From: Rhizoclosmatium globosum
Lineage: Eukaryota > Chytridiomycota > Chytridiomycetes > Chytridiales > Chytriomycetaceae
Assembly (NCBI GenBank): GCA_002104985.1
Contig: MCGO01000141.1
Coordinates: 1 to 64,000 of the forward strand
Length of the DNA: 64,000 nt
Direction: 5' to 3'
A program made the translations under genes and the position numbers. The notes beneath the pieces were generated by a model. That model searched no databases. It was not told the origin of the DNA and saw nothing but the letters and a program-made list of their open reading frames with translations. Shown in pieces: positions 1 through 12,787 of this stretch (within the stretch, counting starts at the first letter, position 1; the number at the start of each line of letters is the position of its first letter).

Positions 1-159
1 CAATCCCGGATGTCAATCTACTGTCATAATAGAAACTTTTGAACGTTTTTTGTGGTGTGGCTTGCCAAGAATTCGAAGTCAAATCAAGATTGAAGAAGAA
101 TCATTTATTGAAAACCAACAGGAGAAAGACACATCTTTGAACTTAAAGCCAAGTAAGGG

Positions 160-350
160 GTTGTGGTCGAGCTCAGCAAGGGAAAGAGGTGCCTAACAGG
201 CAACCGTCAAGTCCTCAGGCATCCCGTTCTTCCAAGCACCTGCACTGAGTGTAGCCTACCCCTCAGTGCGACACAAGGACCCTGGAGTCGGAGCCAATGT
301 TGATCCATCCCATCAACAATGGTGGTCCTGGAGGCGGGGAACCACGCTGA
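160..350 (+). repeat. Dispersed repeat R1, copy a
   Basis: A roughly 190-bp unit that recurs at 420-625 and 16405-16605. It opens with a GGTTGTGGTCGAGCTC-like block, has a short palindrome (GCACTGAG ... CTCAGTGC) in its middle, and ends with two copies of a GGAGNCGG motif before CCACGCTGAT. The sequence after the unit (TTGGG, then TTCAATAA) is also shared with the 16405 copy, so homology extends beyond the core. No coding potential. It is related to one terminal arm of the larger element at 401-1659. Confidence 0.75.
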
Positions 351-400
351 TTTGGGAAAATTCAATAATAATATCAAAATTCAATAAAAAACAACCTAGA

Positions 401-1659
401 TTCCAATACTTAAAACTGATGCCAAGTTGGTTGTGGTCGAGCCCAGCAAGGGAAAGAGGTGCCTAATAGGCAACCGTCAAGTCCTCAAGCATCCCGTTTT
501 TCCAAGCACCTGCACTGAGTGTAGCCCACCCTCTCAGTGCGATGCGAGGACCCTGGAGGCGGAGCCAAGTCGATCTATCCCATCAACGAGGTGATCCTGG
601 AGGCGGGGAACCACAGTCTGGAGATGATGCTGGAGGGTACTTGTAACTTGACGCGTCGTGAGTTACGATCCGGTGAATTAACGTCGAGTCTGTAGACTAC
701 AAAAGCAGTGTTGTCGCCAAATCCAAAAAAACTTACTCACCATCAAGCGCGTCCATCCTCAGCCAGTTCCTGTCGCCCAAAGTTGAAGAGACCGTGGTCG
801 AGTTTAGGGATGGAGAAGAAGCCGATCGGCCGAAACCGAATATGTTCAAACACCCAACCCCACTCAGCGTATCTGTCCACCATCATCAAGTGTTAGGTGG
901 GCGATTTGGAAGCCCGTGACGAGATTCAGTACCCTGGCGGCGGGACCCCATGTGAATTGTGTATTGGGGACCGCAATGGCGGGAGCTGACCACGGTCTGT
1001 TCCTTCTGCTGCGACAATTCAGATGGTGTTTGATGTTGAAGGAGTTGAAGCTGATGTTGATAGAGGGAATAGTTGCTGTTTTGATGGGAAAAGAAGGAGG
1101 GAAGATGTGGGGACCCCCCACTATTTATTCAAAAAAAGCCTGACAATTCTTGCTTTTTGCCCAAACAGCAAGAAATCTTTCCCTGCCATCTCCACGCGCG
1201 TTCTGATTGGCCGCAACTTTTGCGCTTTTTTGCTGTAAACAAACGAATTGTCAATAAATGAAGGGGCTCCGGCGCTTTGTGTGTTTTTCTTTCCACCAAA
1301 CACTTTCAAACTCGACCAGCACCCTCCTCATCAGCCTCGCTACCTGGCCCCCCTCGTCAAGTAAAGTTAAAAGACCAGCTCTACACTATGGAGTCGCAGC
1401 AAATGGACGCGTCAAACTCTCCCAGCATCAACATCAGACTGTGGTCCCCGTCTCCAGGATACTGAGTGGATCAATTGCGTAGGATCTCTCAGCTCCGCCT
1501 CCAGGGTTCACGTGACGCGCTGAGGTGGTGGGCAACACTCGGTGCTGACACGTGAAGAATGCGGATTTGTGAACTGGGCAGAAGTGGGTTCGGCCCACGC
1601 TGTCCTTTCTTCGCCGAACCCTACCACAACCAACTTGGCTTCAGTTTTAAGTATTGGAA
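401..1659 (+). mobile_element. Fold-back-like element with about 200-bp inverted ends
   Basis: The left end (TTCCAATACTTAAAACTG, then GCCAAGTTGGTTGTGGT) reappears as reverse complement at the right end near 1610-1659, with near-identical sequence. Each arm carries the hairpin core GCACTGAG/CTCAGTGC and the GGAGGCGG motifs. The left arm is R1-type (401-640) and the right arm is an inverted R2-type (about 1425-1659). The middle holds an R3 block (about 1130-1330) that recurs at 17515 and 17973. No open frame encodes a recognisable transposase, so it looks non-autonomous. I could not define a target-site duplication. Confidence 0.6.
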
Positions 1660-2133
1660 GAAATGGGTATGAATTTGCTTTCTGCCAGTGAATTGATTGC
1701 TGAATACTGTCGCAGATGGGTGTATCAGACACCTTCCATGACATTTTAATATTTCATCAAAAGAGTGGTTTCCCCGCCTAGAGGAAGTTGAGGGGAGTGG
1801 GGTCATCCCGCGTCGTCTTCTTACTTGCTGGCCTGGCCACATCGAATCTGACATATAGTGGATGTTTCTCTTTTCTCAACAGTCCATCAATAATAAAATC
1901 AGTCGATAAACCTATATTTTCCCTAATGAATATATGTAATAAAGAAAAGAACCATGAAAGTACATCGATGGTTTCCTTCACAGATGAGTTCTTACATGGC
2001 ATCAAAACAAAGATATCATGGAATATGATTAATTATTATTCTTTGTTTCCCTGAATGACATCTGGGAAATAAATAAATGATTGGGCGTTGATTCTATGTA
2101 TCTGGGGGAAAACCATGAAACTTTCTTTATCCT
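1660..2133. other. Intergenic, nothing recognised
   Basis: AT-rich sequence between the repeat element and the 3' end of the small membrane-protein gene. Short open frames on both strands overlap one another and show no recognisable domain or signal peptide. Confidence 0.6.
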
Positions 2134-2766
2134 TTAACCAATATACTGCAAATACAACCCAATTGAAGTCAAAATAGCCCCAGCAATCCACAAAACAATG
2201 TTCACAACTAATTCGCCTTTCATATCAATTATCCCCTGATTACACATGAAGTAAATGAACGTCCATTCAGTAAAACCCGTAATAATGAGTTCCAAACCAA
2301 AGAGAAAGAGATCAGCCTCTGTCCAAAGTTTGTATGCGATGGCAATGCTGACGATCGCAGCGCCACCAACATTACAAATGAAAGTTTTGAGAAGGGCAGA
2401 TGTAAATTCCTTTTGAGAAGGCTTCTCTGGGGCAGCAACAGAAGCCGTTGGGTTCTTTTTGCCGCCGGAGAGGTATCGGAGGACCTCAAGAAGGCCTTTG
2501 GTGCGAAAATCGTTGAAGACTGATATTGGGAGGATGATGTGCATAAGACCCCAGAGGCCGAAGCAAATGGAACCAGCTATTGTATTTGATTATGGTTATA
2601 GCTACTTTGTAAGAGATAGGAGTGTTATGGTATCAAGATAGCGGCAAAGGGTGCCAGTTCAAGTTTACAAGCATTGTCAAGTCATAGCAACACATAGACG
2701 TTTGGGCGATGGGAGAAGCAGGGGTTGAGTGAGTAGCATACCTTTTGTTGCAATATGAACGGCCAT
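2134..2766 (-). CDS. Small four-helix membrane protein, unknown function
   Basis: Two exons: 2766-2742 (MAVHIATK plus one base) and 2576-2134, joined by a GT-AG intron that restores GCT for Ala9. The protein of about 153 residues has four hydrophobic stretches: one near residues 9-24 (SICFGLWGLMHIILP), one in the middle (NVGGAAIVSIAIAYKL), one with acidic and aromatic residues (LFLFGLELIITGFTEW), and one at the C-terminus (LVVNIVLWIAGAILTSIGLY). A short basic/Pro loop follows the first. I do not recognise the family. Starting at the internal ATG near 2544 would lose the first helix, so the two-exon model is preferred. Confidence 0.7.
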
Positions 2767-3047
2767 AATCAATTTGAGGTTGTTTTGTTTGAGGAGATAG
2801 AAAAAGTATGAGAGATTTAAGTATTAATAATCAATTTAATTTGGCTCGCCAATACATGCAGAGCCTCCTTTCTGGGATTGAGATATTGTAATTGAATTAC
2901 ATCGGTTTGATTCAGTGGTCTCAGAAGAAGTGTTGGTGTAAGAATTTGTACCAAGGTGATTTTAGAAAGAGTTAAACCTTGTAAAAAACAAATGATGTTG
3001 TGAAAGATGTATTTATGAGATATGATTCCATGCATTTCCAATAAAAA

Positions 3048-4391
3048 ATGGACCTGGTGAAGTCTCTGTTGCTTGGATCGGACTCCATTCCACACGCAGC
3101 ACCAGGAACAGCTGGCAGTGCTCCATCTTCGCCTGCAAACTCTCCAAGACCTCGTACCAAACCCAAATATGACCCGCTTTACCTTACGAAAGTCTTTATC
3201 TTCGCCGTATTGTGGATTGCAATACCATTCGCCACTGTCGTTGTCGGAGCAACAATCCTACCCTTCGAAATCATAACACAAAAAAGAACACTGATTCGTG
3301 AGGTGCAGAAAGCATTTGGGTCGTTTGTCGTCGTTACAGTCTATCTATTCCTACCTCAAACTGAACTTGTTCTCACTGGCGATTGGACGCATCTGGAAGC
3401 AACTAAAAAGACTATTGCAATTGCGAATCACCAAATATACCCAGATTGGATGTATCTGTGGGTATTGGCATGGTGGAGGCAAGTATGCTTGGTTCCAACA
3501 AAGCACAAGGAATAACTGCTCAAATCAACAGAAACCTGCATGGAGACCTTCGTATTATATTGATCAAAGTACTTTCATTGCTGCCGATTCTTGGACAGGG
3601 AATTCAACTGTTTGATTGGATCTTTGTGCATCAGAAACTAGACAAGGACCGGGAAATCATTCGTCAGAACTTGACAACTGCCAAAAACGACGTGGGAAAC
3701 CCTTTGTTTCTCCTCATATTTCCGGAAGGCACGTTGAATACGCCAGGGAATGTGGAGAAGAGTAAGCTATACGCTGAAAAGGTAATAGCTTCTGCATTTC
3801 CAGTAATAACAGCTGACCTCTTTCCAGATGCGTATATCGCCACATCCACAACACGTCATTCTCCCAAAATCCACTGGTCTCTATTTAGCTCTTCAAGACC
3901 TATCTCCATCTGTCGACAACCTCTTTGACTTAACTGTCGGTTATTCTGGAGTCTCATCCACGGACGTCCCCTTCGCCGTATTTCCACCCGACAAGTTGTT
4001 TTTCGAAGACAGATACCCATCTGAAATCCATATTCATGTTACAAAGTACTCTGTACGTGATTTACCGGGCTTTCGTGCAACAGATGAAGTCTCCTCGAAT
4101 GATGAAGGGCTGAAAAAGGAGTTTGATACGTGGTTGAGATCTGTGTGGATGGAGAAAGATAATCGGATGAAATACTTTTATGACTATGGATGGATGGTGG
4201 ACACCTTGAAATCTGTTGATGGTGTTACATATGTTAAAGTTGTGCCAAAGCTGTTGGATTGGTTGTACTTTTGGGGATTGCTGTTTATCGCATGGATTGT
4301 GGTTCCGATTTATGGACAAATAATCTGGTGGGCGCTTTGGGCGGTCTGCAATGGCTTCTACTACGTTATTTCACGAGCCTTTAGTTTGTAG
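3048..4391 (+). CDS. Lysophospholipid acyltransferase (AGPAT/Cst26-like)
   Basis: Three exons, 3048-3478, 3532-3781 and 3828-4391, giving 414 residues. The acyltransferase signature is visible: NHQIYPD (HX4D, His128/Asp133), the YLW...W block, and FPEGT at about 207-211. There are hydrophobic segments at 44-72 and near the C-terminus (about 365-405). This matches the AGPAT3/4/5 and yeast Cst26 branch, which moves a fatty acyl chain from acyl-CoA onto lysophosphatidic acid or lysophosphatidylinositol in the ER membrane. Only a GC-AG first intron (donor GCAAGT at 3479) joins the frames correctly: the nearby GTATGC donor would put exon 2 out of frame. The exact lysolipid substrate cannot be read from the sequence. 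Confidence 0.9.
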
Positions 4392-4467
4392 TCAGCTAAA
4401 CTTGGATTTATTAAATAAGAACCTCTTTTGTGAATCCCAGTCATAGAATACGTTTATTTGAGAAGCT

Positions 4468-7573
<3,106 letters not shown>

Positions 7574-7727
7574 CGTGCTGCTGGGTTTTCTTGAGATGAT
7601 GAAGTTTTGACAGTCTGGGTCAAAGAATTGTTTGTTTCTTCATCGGGATACTGTTTCCCTCGTTCACACATGGTATTACATAACAAATTCCATTCCGAGT
7701 GCATTTATTCCCTTCTGCATACTGTAA

Positions 7728-9405
7728 CTACAACCGACTTGCCCCCTTCTTCCCATCCACAACCTTCACACCCGCCAACAAATCCGCAACAACATCCATA
7801 ACACGATCCTGTCCCCACACAACCCCAACTCCACCCTCTCCACACTTACAAACACCTCTCCCCGCATTCCCTTTACACTCACACACGACAAAACTAGGAA
7901 CCCCAAACACACCACATCGTTTCGCCCACGCCATATTCTCCCACAAAGCCTGCTTCACTGCCGAATCACTCGTCGCTTTCGCAACCATATCAGCAGCCTC
8001 ATCGTCCCCGTACCCTTCCTCAACCAACACATGTTCAACACCATTCGCGTCCGACACATCTTCATTAAACCGCCACGACGCGTCAAAGAGGCAGGTGGTT
8101 GTTTCAGGGTACAGAATCGCGACGCGAGAGGCTGTCACGGAGCGGATTGGGAAGCGGTCGGGCCAGAGGAGTGTTGTTGGGTGTGGCGGTTGGGAGGTGT
8201 GTTCGAGGGGGAGGGCGTTCCAGTGGTGGATCCAGTCTTGCATGTCTTTGACGCCGTAGCGTTGTTTTTGGGGTGGGAGGGAGAGGATGTTTCCGGAGCC
8301 GAGTCTGTTATTTTGTGTGAGGTAAAGGGTGAGTGGAGGGGAAGGGGTGAAGGGAGAGGAACTTACTCGTTGAAGATTCCACCGATTACGATTGGGACGT
8401 GAGTGATTTTGAGGTTTGGGCCGCAGAGGGGTTGGAGACGGTCTTTGACGACGTTGAAGCCAAGGTAACTCCATGGACTCGAGAAATCCCAAAAGAAGAT
8501 CAAGTTCCGTTCCTTTTTGAGTGGGAAACTCGAAGACGGAGCGAGGCGGAGTTGAGGGAAAGGGGGAGGAAGGGAGGTCGATGATGGATTGGTTTCCTTG
8601 AATTGGAGTGAACGAAGGTGTGATTCCACAAAGACAAGCCGATCCCCGCCCCAGTAGCAAGCTGGTTCTCCAGAGATAGTTTGTGGGAGGTAAAAGAAAG
8701 GAACTCCAGGTGCACCCAATTCCACGACACGCGTTGTTGCTTCATGAAGTGCGGTGGAAACCTGCTTATCGTTCCAGCACTCCTCTTTCAACGCAACATT
8801 GACAGATTTCGCCACGTTGAGAATAACAGCTTTCTGCGACACATCGAGACCATTTACCCAATAAGCTTTGAATAGCGCGTGAGTCAGTCTGAGGTATGTG
8901 AAGAGTTTAAGCCACCCACACAGGCAAGTAAACACATGGGATTCTCAGCCAACCAACCTCTTTCTGTCGCTCTGGTTCGTAACAGAAGTCAGGGCTCTTA
9001 GTGCATCGAGTGTTCTGACTGGATGCTTTTTGTTCCAGACGAGCGGAATCTTGTGCGTTGCGAGTGTTCGTTCAAAGTCTTGTTTGAGGATGACCGACTT
9101 CTGCTTTGGCTGTGCATCCGTGGCAGACCCGGCTTTTCCTGCGAAGAATTAATAAGAACAAAGAAAGAAAGAAAGAAAGAAAGGAGAGAGTACCCTGCGG
9201 CGCCTTGGTTTGGTCGTAGATGCCGCCAAGAAGAACCGGCGTGAACTCAACGTCGCTTTCACCCACTTTCACGCGAAGAGCCGAGAGCCGGACGGAGGCG
9301 ATGTATGCATACGGGCATACAATGTCTGCATTCGATTGAGCGTGATTAGTTGAGAAGGTATCACTGAAGGAGGTAACACCTACCATAGAAGAATTCAAGC
9401 TTCAT
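7728..9405 (-). CDS. Two-domain DsbA-like / HCCA isomerase-GST kappa protein
   Basis: Five exons: 9405-9384, 9325-9194, 9138-8958, 8888-8367 and 8304-7728 (477 residues). It is a head-to-tail duplication of one thioredoxin-like fold. Domain 1 (about 1-208) starts KLEFFYDIVCPYAY and ends GVPFFYLP...WGGDRL. Domain 2 (about 240-477) starts FFWDFSSPWSYLGF and ends GVFGVPSFVV...WGQDRV. The SPWSY motif is that of 2-hydroxychromene-2-carboxylate isomerase and kappa-class glutathione transferase, while domain 1 has Cys-Pro-Tyr instead. The family does glutathione-dependent isomerisation or transfer; the substrate here is unknown. The third intron-bounded segment carries an AAAG microsatellite in the flanking intron (about 9158-9183). 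Confidence 0.82.
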
Positions 9406-9673
9406 TTTGTTGCTTTATCCCTTATGCTCATTTATTCATCCATATATCACGGCCCAGTCATAGCGAATTTATCACCTCAGTTTTGACCAAATTCCAATGG
9501 CAAGTTCCCATCTCCCTTTACTACTCGACCCATTGAACCATTTCCAACCACCCCAACCAAAAAACTACAGATCCCATTCACCCATTAATAAATTCCACAT
9601 GCCGATATTGCAATCAAAATGAATATAAGAGGCAGGCTGTAAACCATAACGGTATTCCAAGCCCACCCTACCA

Positions 9674-10246
9674 ATGATTCTCCACCTCCTTCCCCTCCTT
9701 CTTGCCCTCCTCTCCATCACGCAAGCCATAAATGCAGCAGCCTTCCCAGCCCTAACATCCCCACTCATTCCCCCAAATCCCTCCGAATCCCACAACAAAA
9801 CAACGCTCCACAGCCGCATGGGCGACGCAGCCTGAGGCGGAGAAATCAACCGCAGTCCATGCATGTACGTCGGCGCCGCATACAACCTCTACGCCCGCAA
9901 ACAGCATTTCCTTCGATCCTCTGAAAAATGGAGCCAGAACAACTGGAGAGTCACTGTTGGCTTGAACCCGCTTGGATCTATGGTCCCGCCCGCTGTGCTT
10001 GCTGTCACGCAGGAAGAACATGCTGATAAGTGGAGTGTTGGGTGGCCCGGGTATCATACTTTGGATACCGTGTTGCGGTTGCAGGAGGATGGGAATCTTT
10101 GTTTGTATCCTGATTCGGGGTGGAATCCGATTTGGTGTTCTGGGACGAATGGGATTATTCCGTCGAGAGCTTGTATCGGGGAGGATGGGACGTTTTATAT
10201 TGTTGCCAAGTGGTGGTTTTGGGAATATGTTGCATGGTGGGTGTAA
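9674..10246 (+). pseudogene. Secreted bulb-type (B-) lectin-like protein with an in-frame TGA
   Basis: From ATG 9674 the frame encodes a clear signal peptide (MILHLLPLLLALLSITQA) and a short proline-rich segment, then meets TGA at 9833. The same frame then runs open to TAA at 10246. The downstream part has the mannose-binding lectin repeat (LQEDGNLCLYPD, close to the QxDxNxVxY consensus) and a Trp-rich end. No GT dinucleotide lies between the ATG and the TGA, so no GT-AG intron can remove the stop. Options are a recent nonsense mutation (TGG to TGA), stop readthrough, a sequencing error, or a 127-residue protein from ATG 9863 without a signal peptide. Confidence 0.6.
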
Positions 10247-10397
10247 ACTCACCGACTCTGTCAACTGATCTACACATTCATTCATTCATTCATTCATTTC
10301 ACTTTTTAATTTGAATAGAATTCCAATAAATCTCCACATGTTTTTTCTGTTGCTTTCTCACACTTTTCGAAAGCAACGCCGCCCAAAGTCCAAGCGA

Positions 10398-12654
10398 ATG
10401 ACAGTTGAAACCGAGTCCATCGCCACAGTTGAAACAACCAATGTGAAAGAGTTGGAAGATGAATTGGATGGGCAACTAGCTGATCACCTTCTTCAAACTG
10501 TTGAGCTTGAGCTTTCAAAGCTTCCCAAAGACTCAAACGGACTTTTGATTGGTATAACCTTACTCCTTCTTTCTCCTTCGTAGCTAGATTGCAATACACT
10601 ATCTATCTTCTGTGCTATCTAACCACTGCTTTCAAACAGAGGCTTCCCTTGCCTTCTCGTCCCTCTTCACCTCAAAGTCGGCTCAGCTTCCACCAGCCCT
10701 CGCTCTCTTTTCGTACTCAGCAACTGCATTCACAAGCGACGACAAGGACTTGACTGCAGCGGACTTCAATGTGGTTGAGATCCACTCCTTTGACGACTTT
10801 GAAACAGCCTACGAATCCGCAAAAGAGTCTTTCCAGAATGGAGGAGGTAGTGCTGTTCAGTTGGATGGCGGAGGTAACTGTTAATTAGTGTTATGTTGAG
10901 CCTAAATTGATCCCAACTTTGATAGAGATTGACAAGAAAGTCGTGTTTGCAATCAGCGATGGAACGCTCCCTGAAGAAGCGACGGAATTCAGTGTTCGAT
11001 TCGCGCAGGAATTCGGGCTCAAACATGTGCAGTTTGGGGGCGATGCGCATGAGGATTTGAGTGAGACTTTGAAGGAGGTTGAAGGACAATTGGCGGATCA
11101 TCTGTTGGAGACTGTTCGTGTTGAGATTCAGAAAGTGAAGGAGAGGGATTATGATGGGTTGATTATATGTGAGTTGTGATTCCTTTTTTGTGCCTACACA
11201 ACTATTTATCTTTTTGAAAACATCACCAGCCGCATCCCTTCCATTCTCCCCCCTCTTTTCAACCCCAGAAAACCCATCAATCATCCTCTTCTCCTACCCA
11301 TCCACCCACTTTTCAGAAACCCCTTCCACTCTCCCTCCTCCAACCCTCACAAAAATCAACCCCTCAGACCCACCCGAATCCGTATACACCTCCATCCGCT
11401 CGAAAATCACAGTCACAGAATCCCCCGTCTACTTTGTCTTCAACAACGGAACGTACACCCAGGAGTCACACCTCCTCGCCGCGCGTATCGCATCAGACTA
11501 TAAATTCAAGCTTGTCACGTTTGCAGGGATTGCGCCTGTGATCACGACTGACAGCGAGGAGGAGGAGGAAGAGGGTGTAGACGTGGATATCGTGGTTGAG
11601 AATGATGTGTTGTTGGATGACGTGAACTCTGATTTGAATTCTCAGCTTGCGGAGCAGATTTTGGAGGTTGTTCGGGCGGGGTTGGTGGGGTGGGAGGGGA
11701 GTGTACTTGTTGGTGAGTTTTATTTTTGTCGGTTGGTTTATTGGGGGCCTTTTGGAAAGTTGATGGTTTTGTTTTTTTGTAGAGGCTTCGATGAGTTATA
11801 GTCCGCTCTTTCAGGCCTCGGAAAGTGCTCCTTCGCTTGCTCTGTTTGCGTACCCAGCGGACCATTTTGATGATGGCGAGAATATCCCCAGTTTCAAGAA
11901 GTCGTTCAGTGTTGTTGAAGTCCACTCCTTTGAGCCCTTTGACGTTGTGTACGAAAGCGTTAAGACGCGTGTTGAGGCTGAAGGAATGGTCAAGAACGGG
12001 CGGACTGTTATTTTCGCGATTGTGAATGGAGAGTCTGGAGATGCTGCTGTTATTTGTGAGAAGTTGGTGGGGGAGTATGGATTGAAGAGCGTCAAGTTTG
12101 GAGGTGAGGAGGAAGGGGATGCGGGGATTGTTGTTGAGAGTGATGTTGCGATTGAGGATGTGGATGAAGAGATTAGTGCGCAGATTGCGGAGCATTTGTT
12201 GGAGAGTGTTCGCGTTGAAGTTGGGAAGGCTAAGGAGAACAAGGCTGCTGGATTGATTGTTGGTAAGTGGCTTGATAACTAATTGTGGAGTTAATTTAAT
12301 TCGAATGATAATCACTCAGAGGCATCGCTTGGATTTAGTCCTCTATTTGACTCTTCATCTGACTCGGAGGAAAAACCTGCTCTTGCGCTCTTCGCGTACC
12401 CGGCTGAACACTTTGACGACAGCGAACTTGTAGACCTTTCTAATGCACTCAATGTCATTGAAGTCCACTCTTACGAACCATTTGAGTCTGTCGTCGAAAG
12501 TGTCAAGAAGAGCTTGGAAGGAGAAGGATTAGTGGATGGATTCAATGTCATTTTCGCTATTGGTAGTGGTGCGAGTAACGAACAGAGCCATTTACTCTGT
12601 GTCAAGTTGGCGGAAGAGTTTGGATTGAGATTGTTTCAGTTTGGCACGCAGTAG
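10398..12654 (+). CDS. Unrecognised protein made of tandem exon-encoded repeats
   Basis: Exons 10398-10551, 10640-~10876, 10926-11168, 11230-11712, 11783-12262 and 12320-12654. The repeated unit begins E/A-A-S-x-x-FSPLF, continues with ALALFAYPA-like and VVEVHSFEPFD-like strands, a VIFAI strand and a KLVxEYGLKxVxFGG block, and ends with an acidic segment plus QxAEHLLExVRxE...GLIV. There are four copies of the front half (exons 2, 4, 5 and 6), the back half is also exon 1, and the last repeat stops after the GLRLFQFG block. Introns between units are all phase 1 at the same place. The second exon has two possible donors (10858 or 10877), both in frame. An ATG at 10338 is an alternative start. 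The pattern suggests an alpha/beta domain; I do not recognise the family or function. Confidence 0.8.
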
Positions 12655-12787
12655 GCGCACAGTAGTTTTCGCTGAGTACCTTTGTTGATTTCTATGTGTT
12701 TTTGAGTAGTATTCGTATCGTTCATTTGATTGTTACAATAGAATAAAGGTAGAAACTTGTTTGTTCCGAATTCGGACACCAAAAACA

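Noticed and set aside
9833..9835. TGA in the lectin frame as a selenocysteine codon
   Set aside because: Fungi of this kind are not known to make selenoproteins, the position is not a redox motif, and no SECIS-like element was seen downstream.
9752..10285. 177-codon open frame on the minus strand over the lectin gene
   Set aside because: Antisense of the signal-peptide and lectin frame; its product is low-complexity, with no recognisable domain, and the plus strand carries clear lectin motifs.
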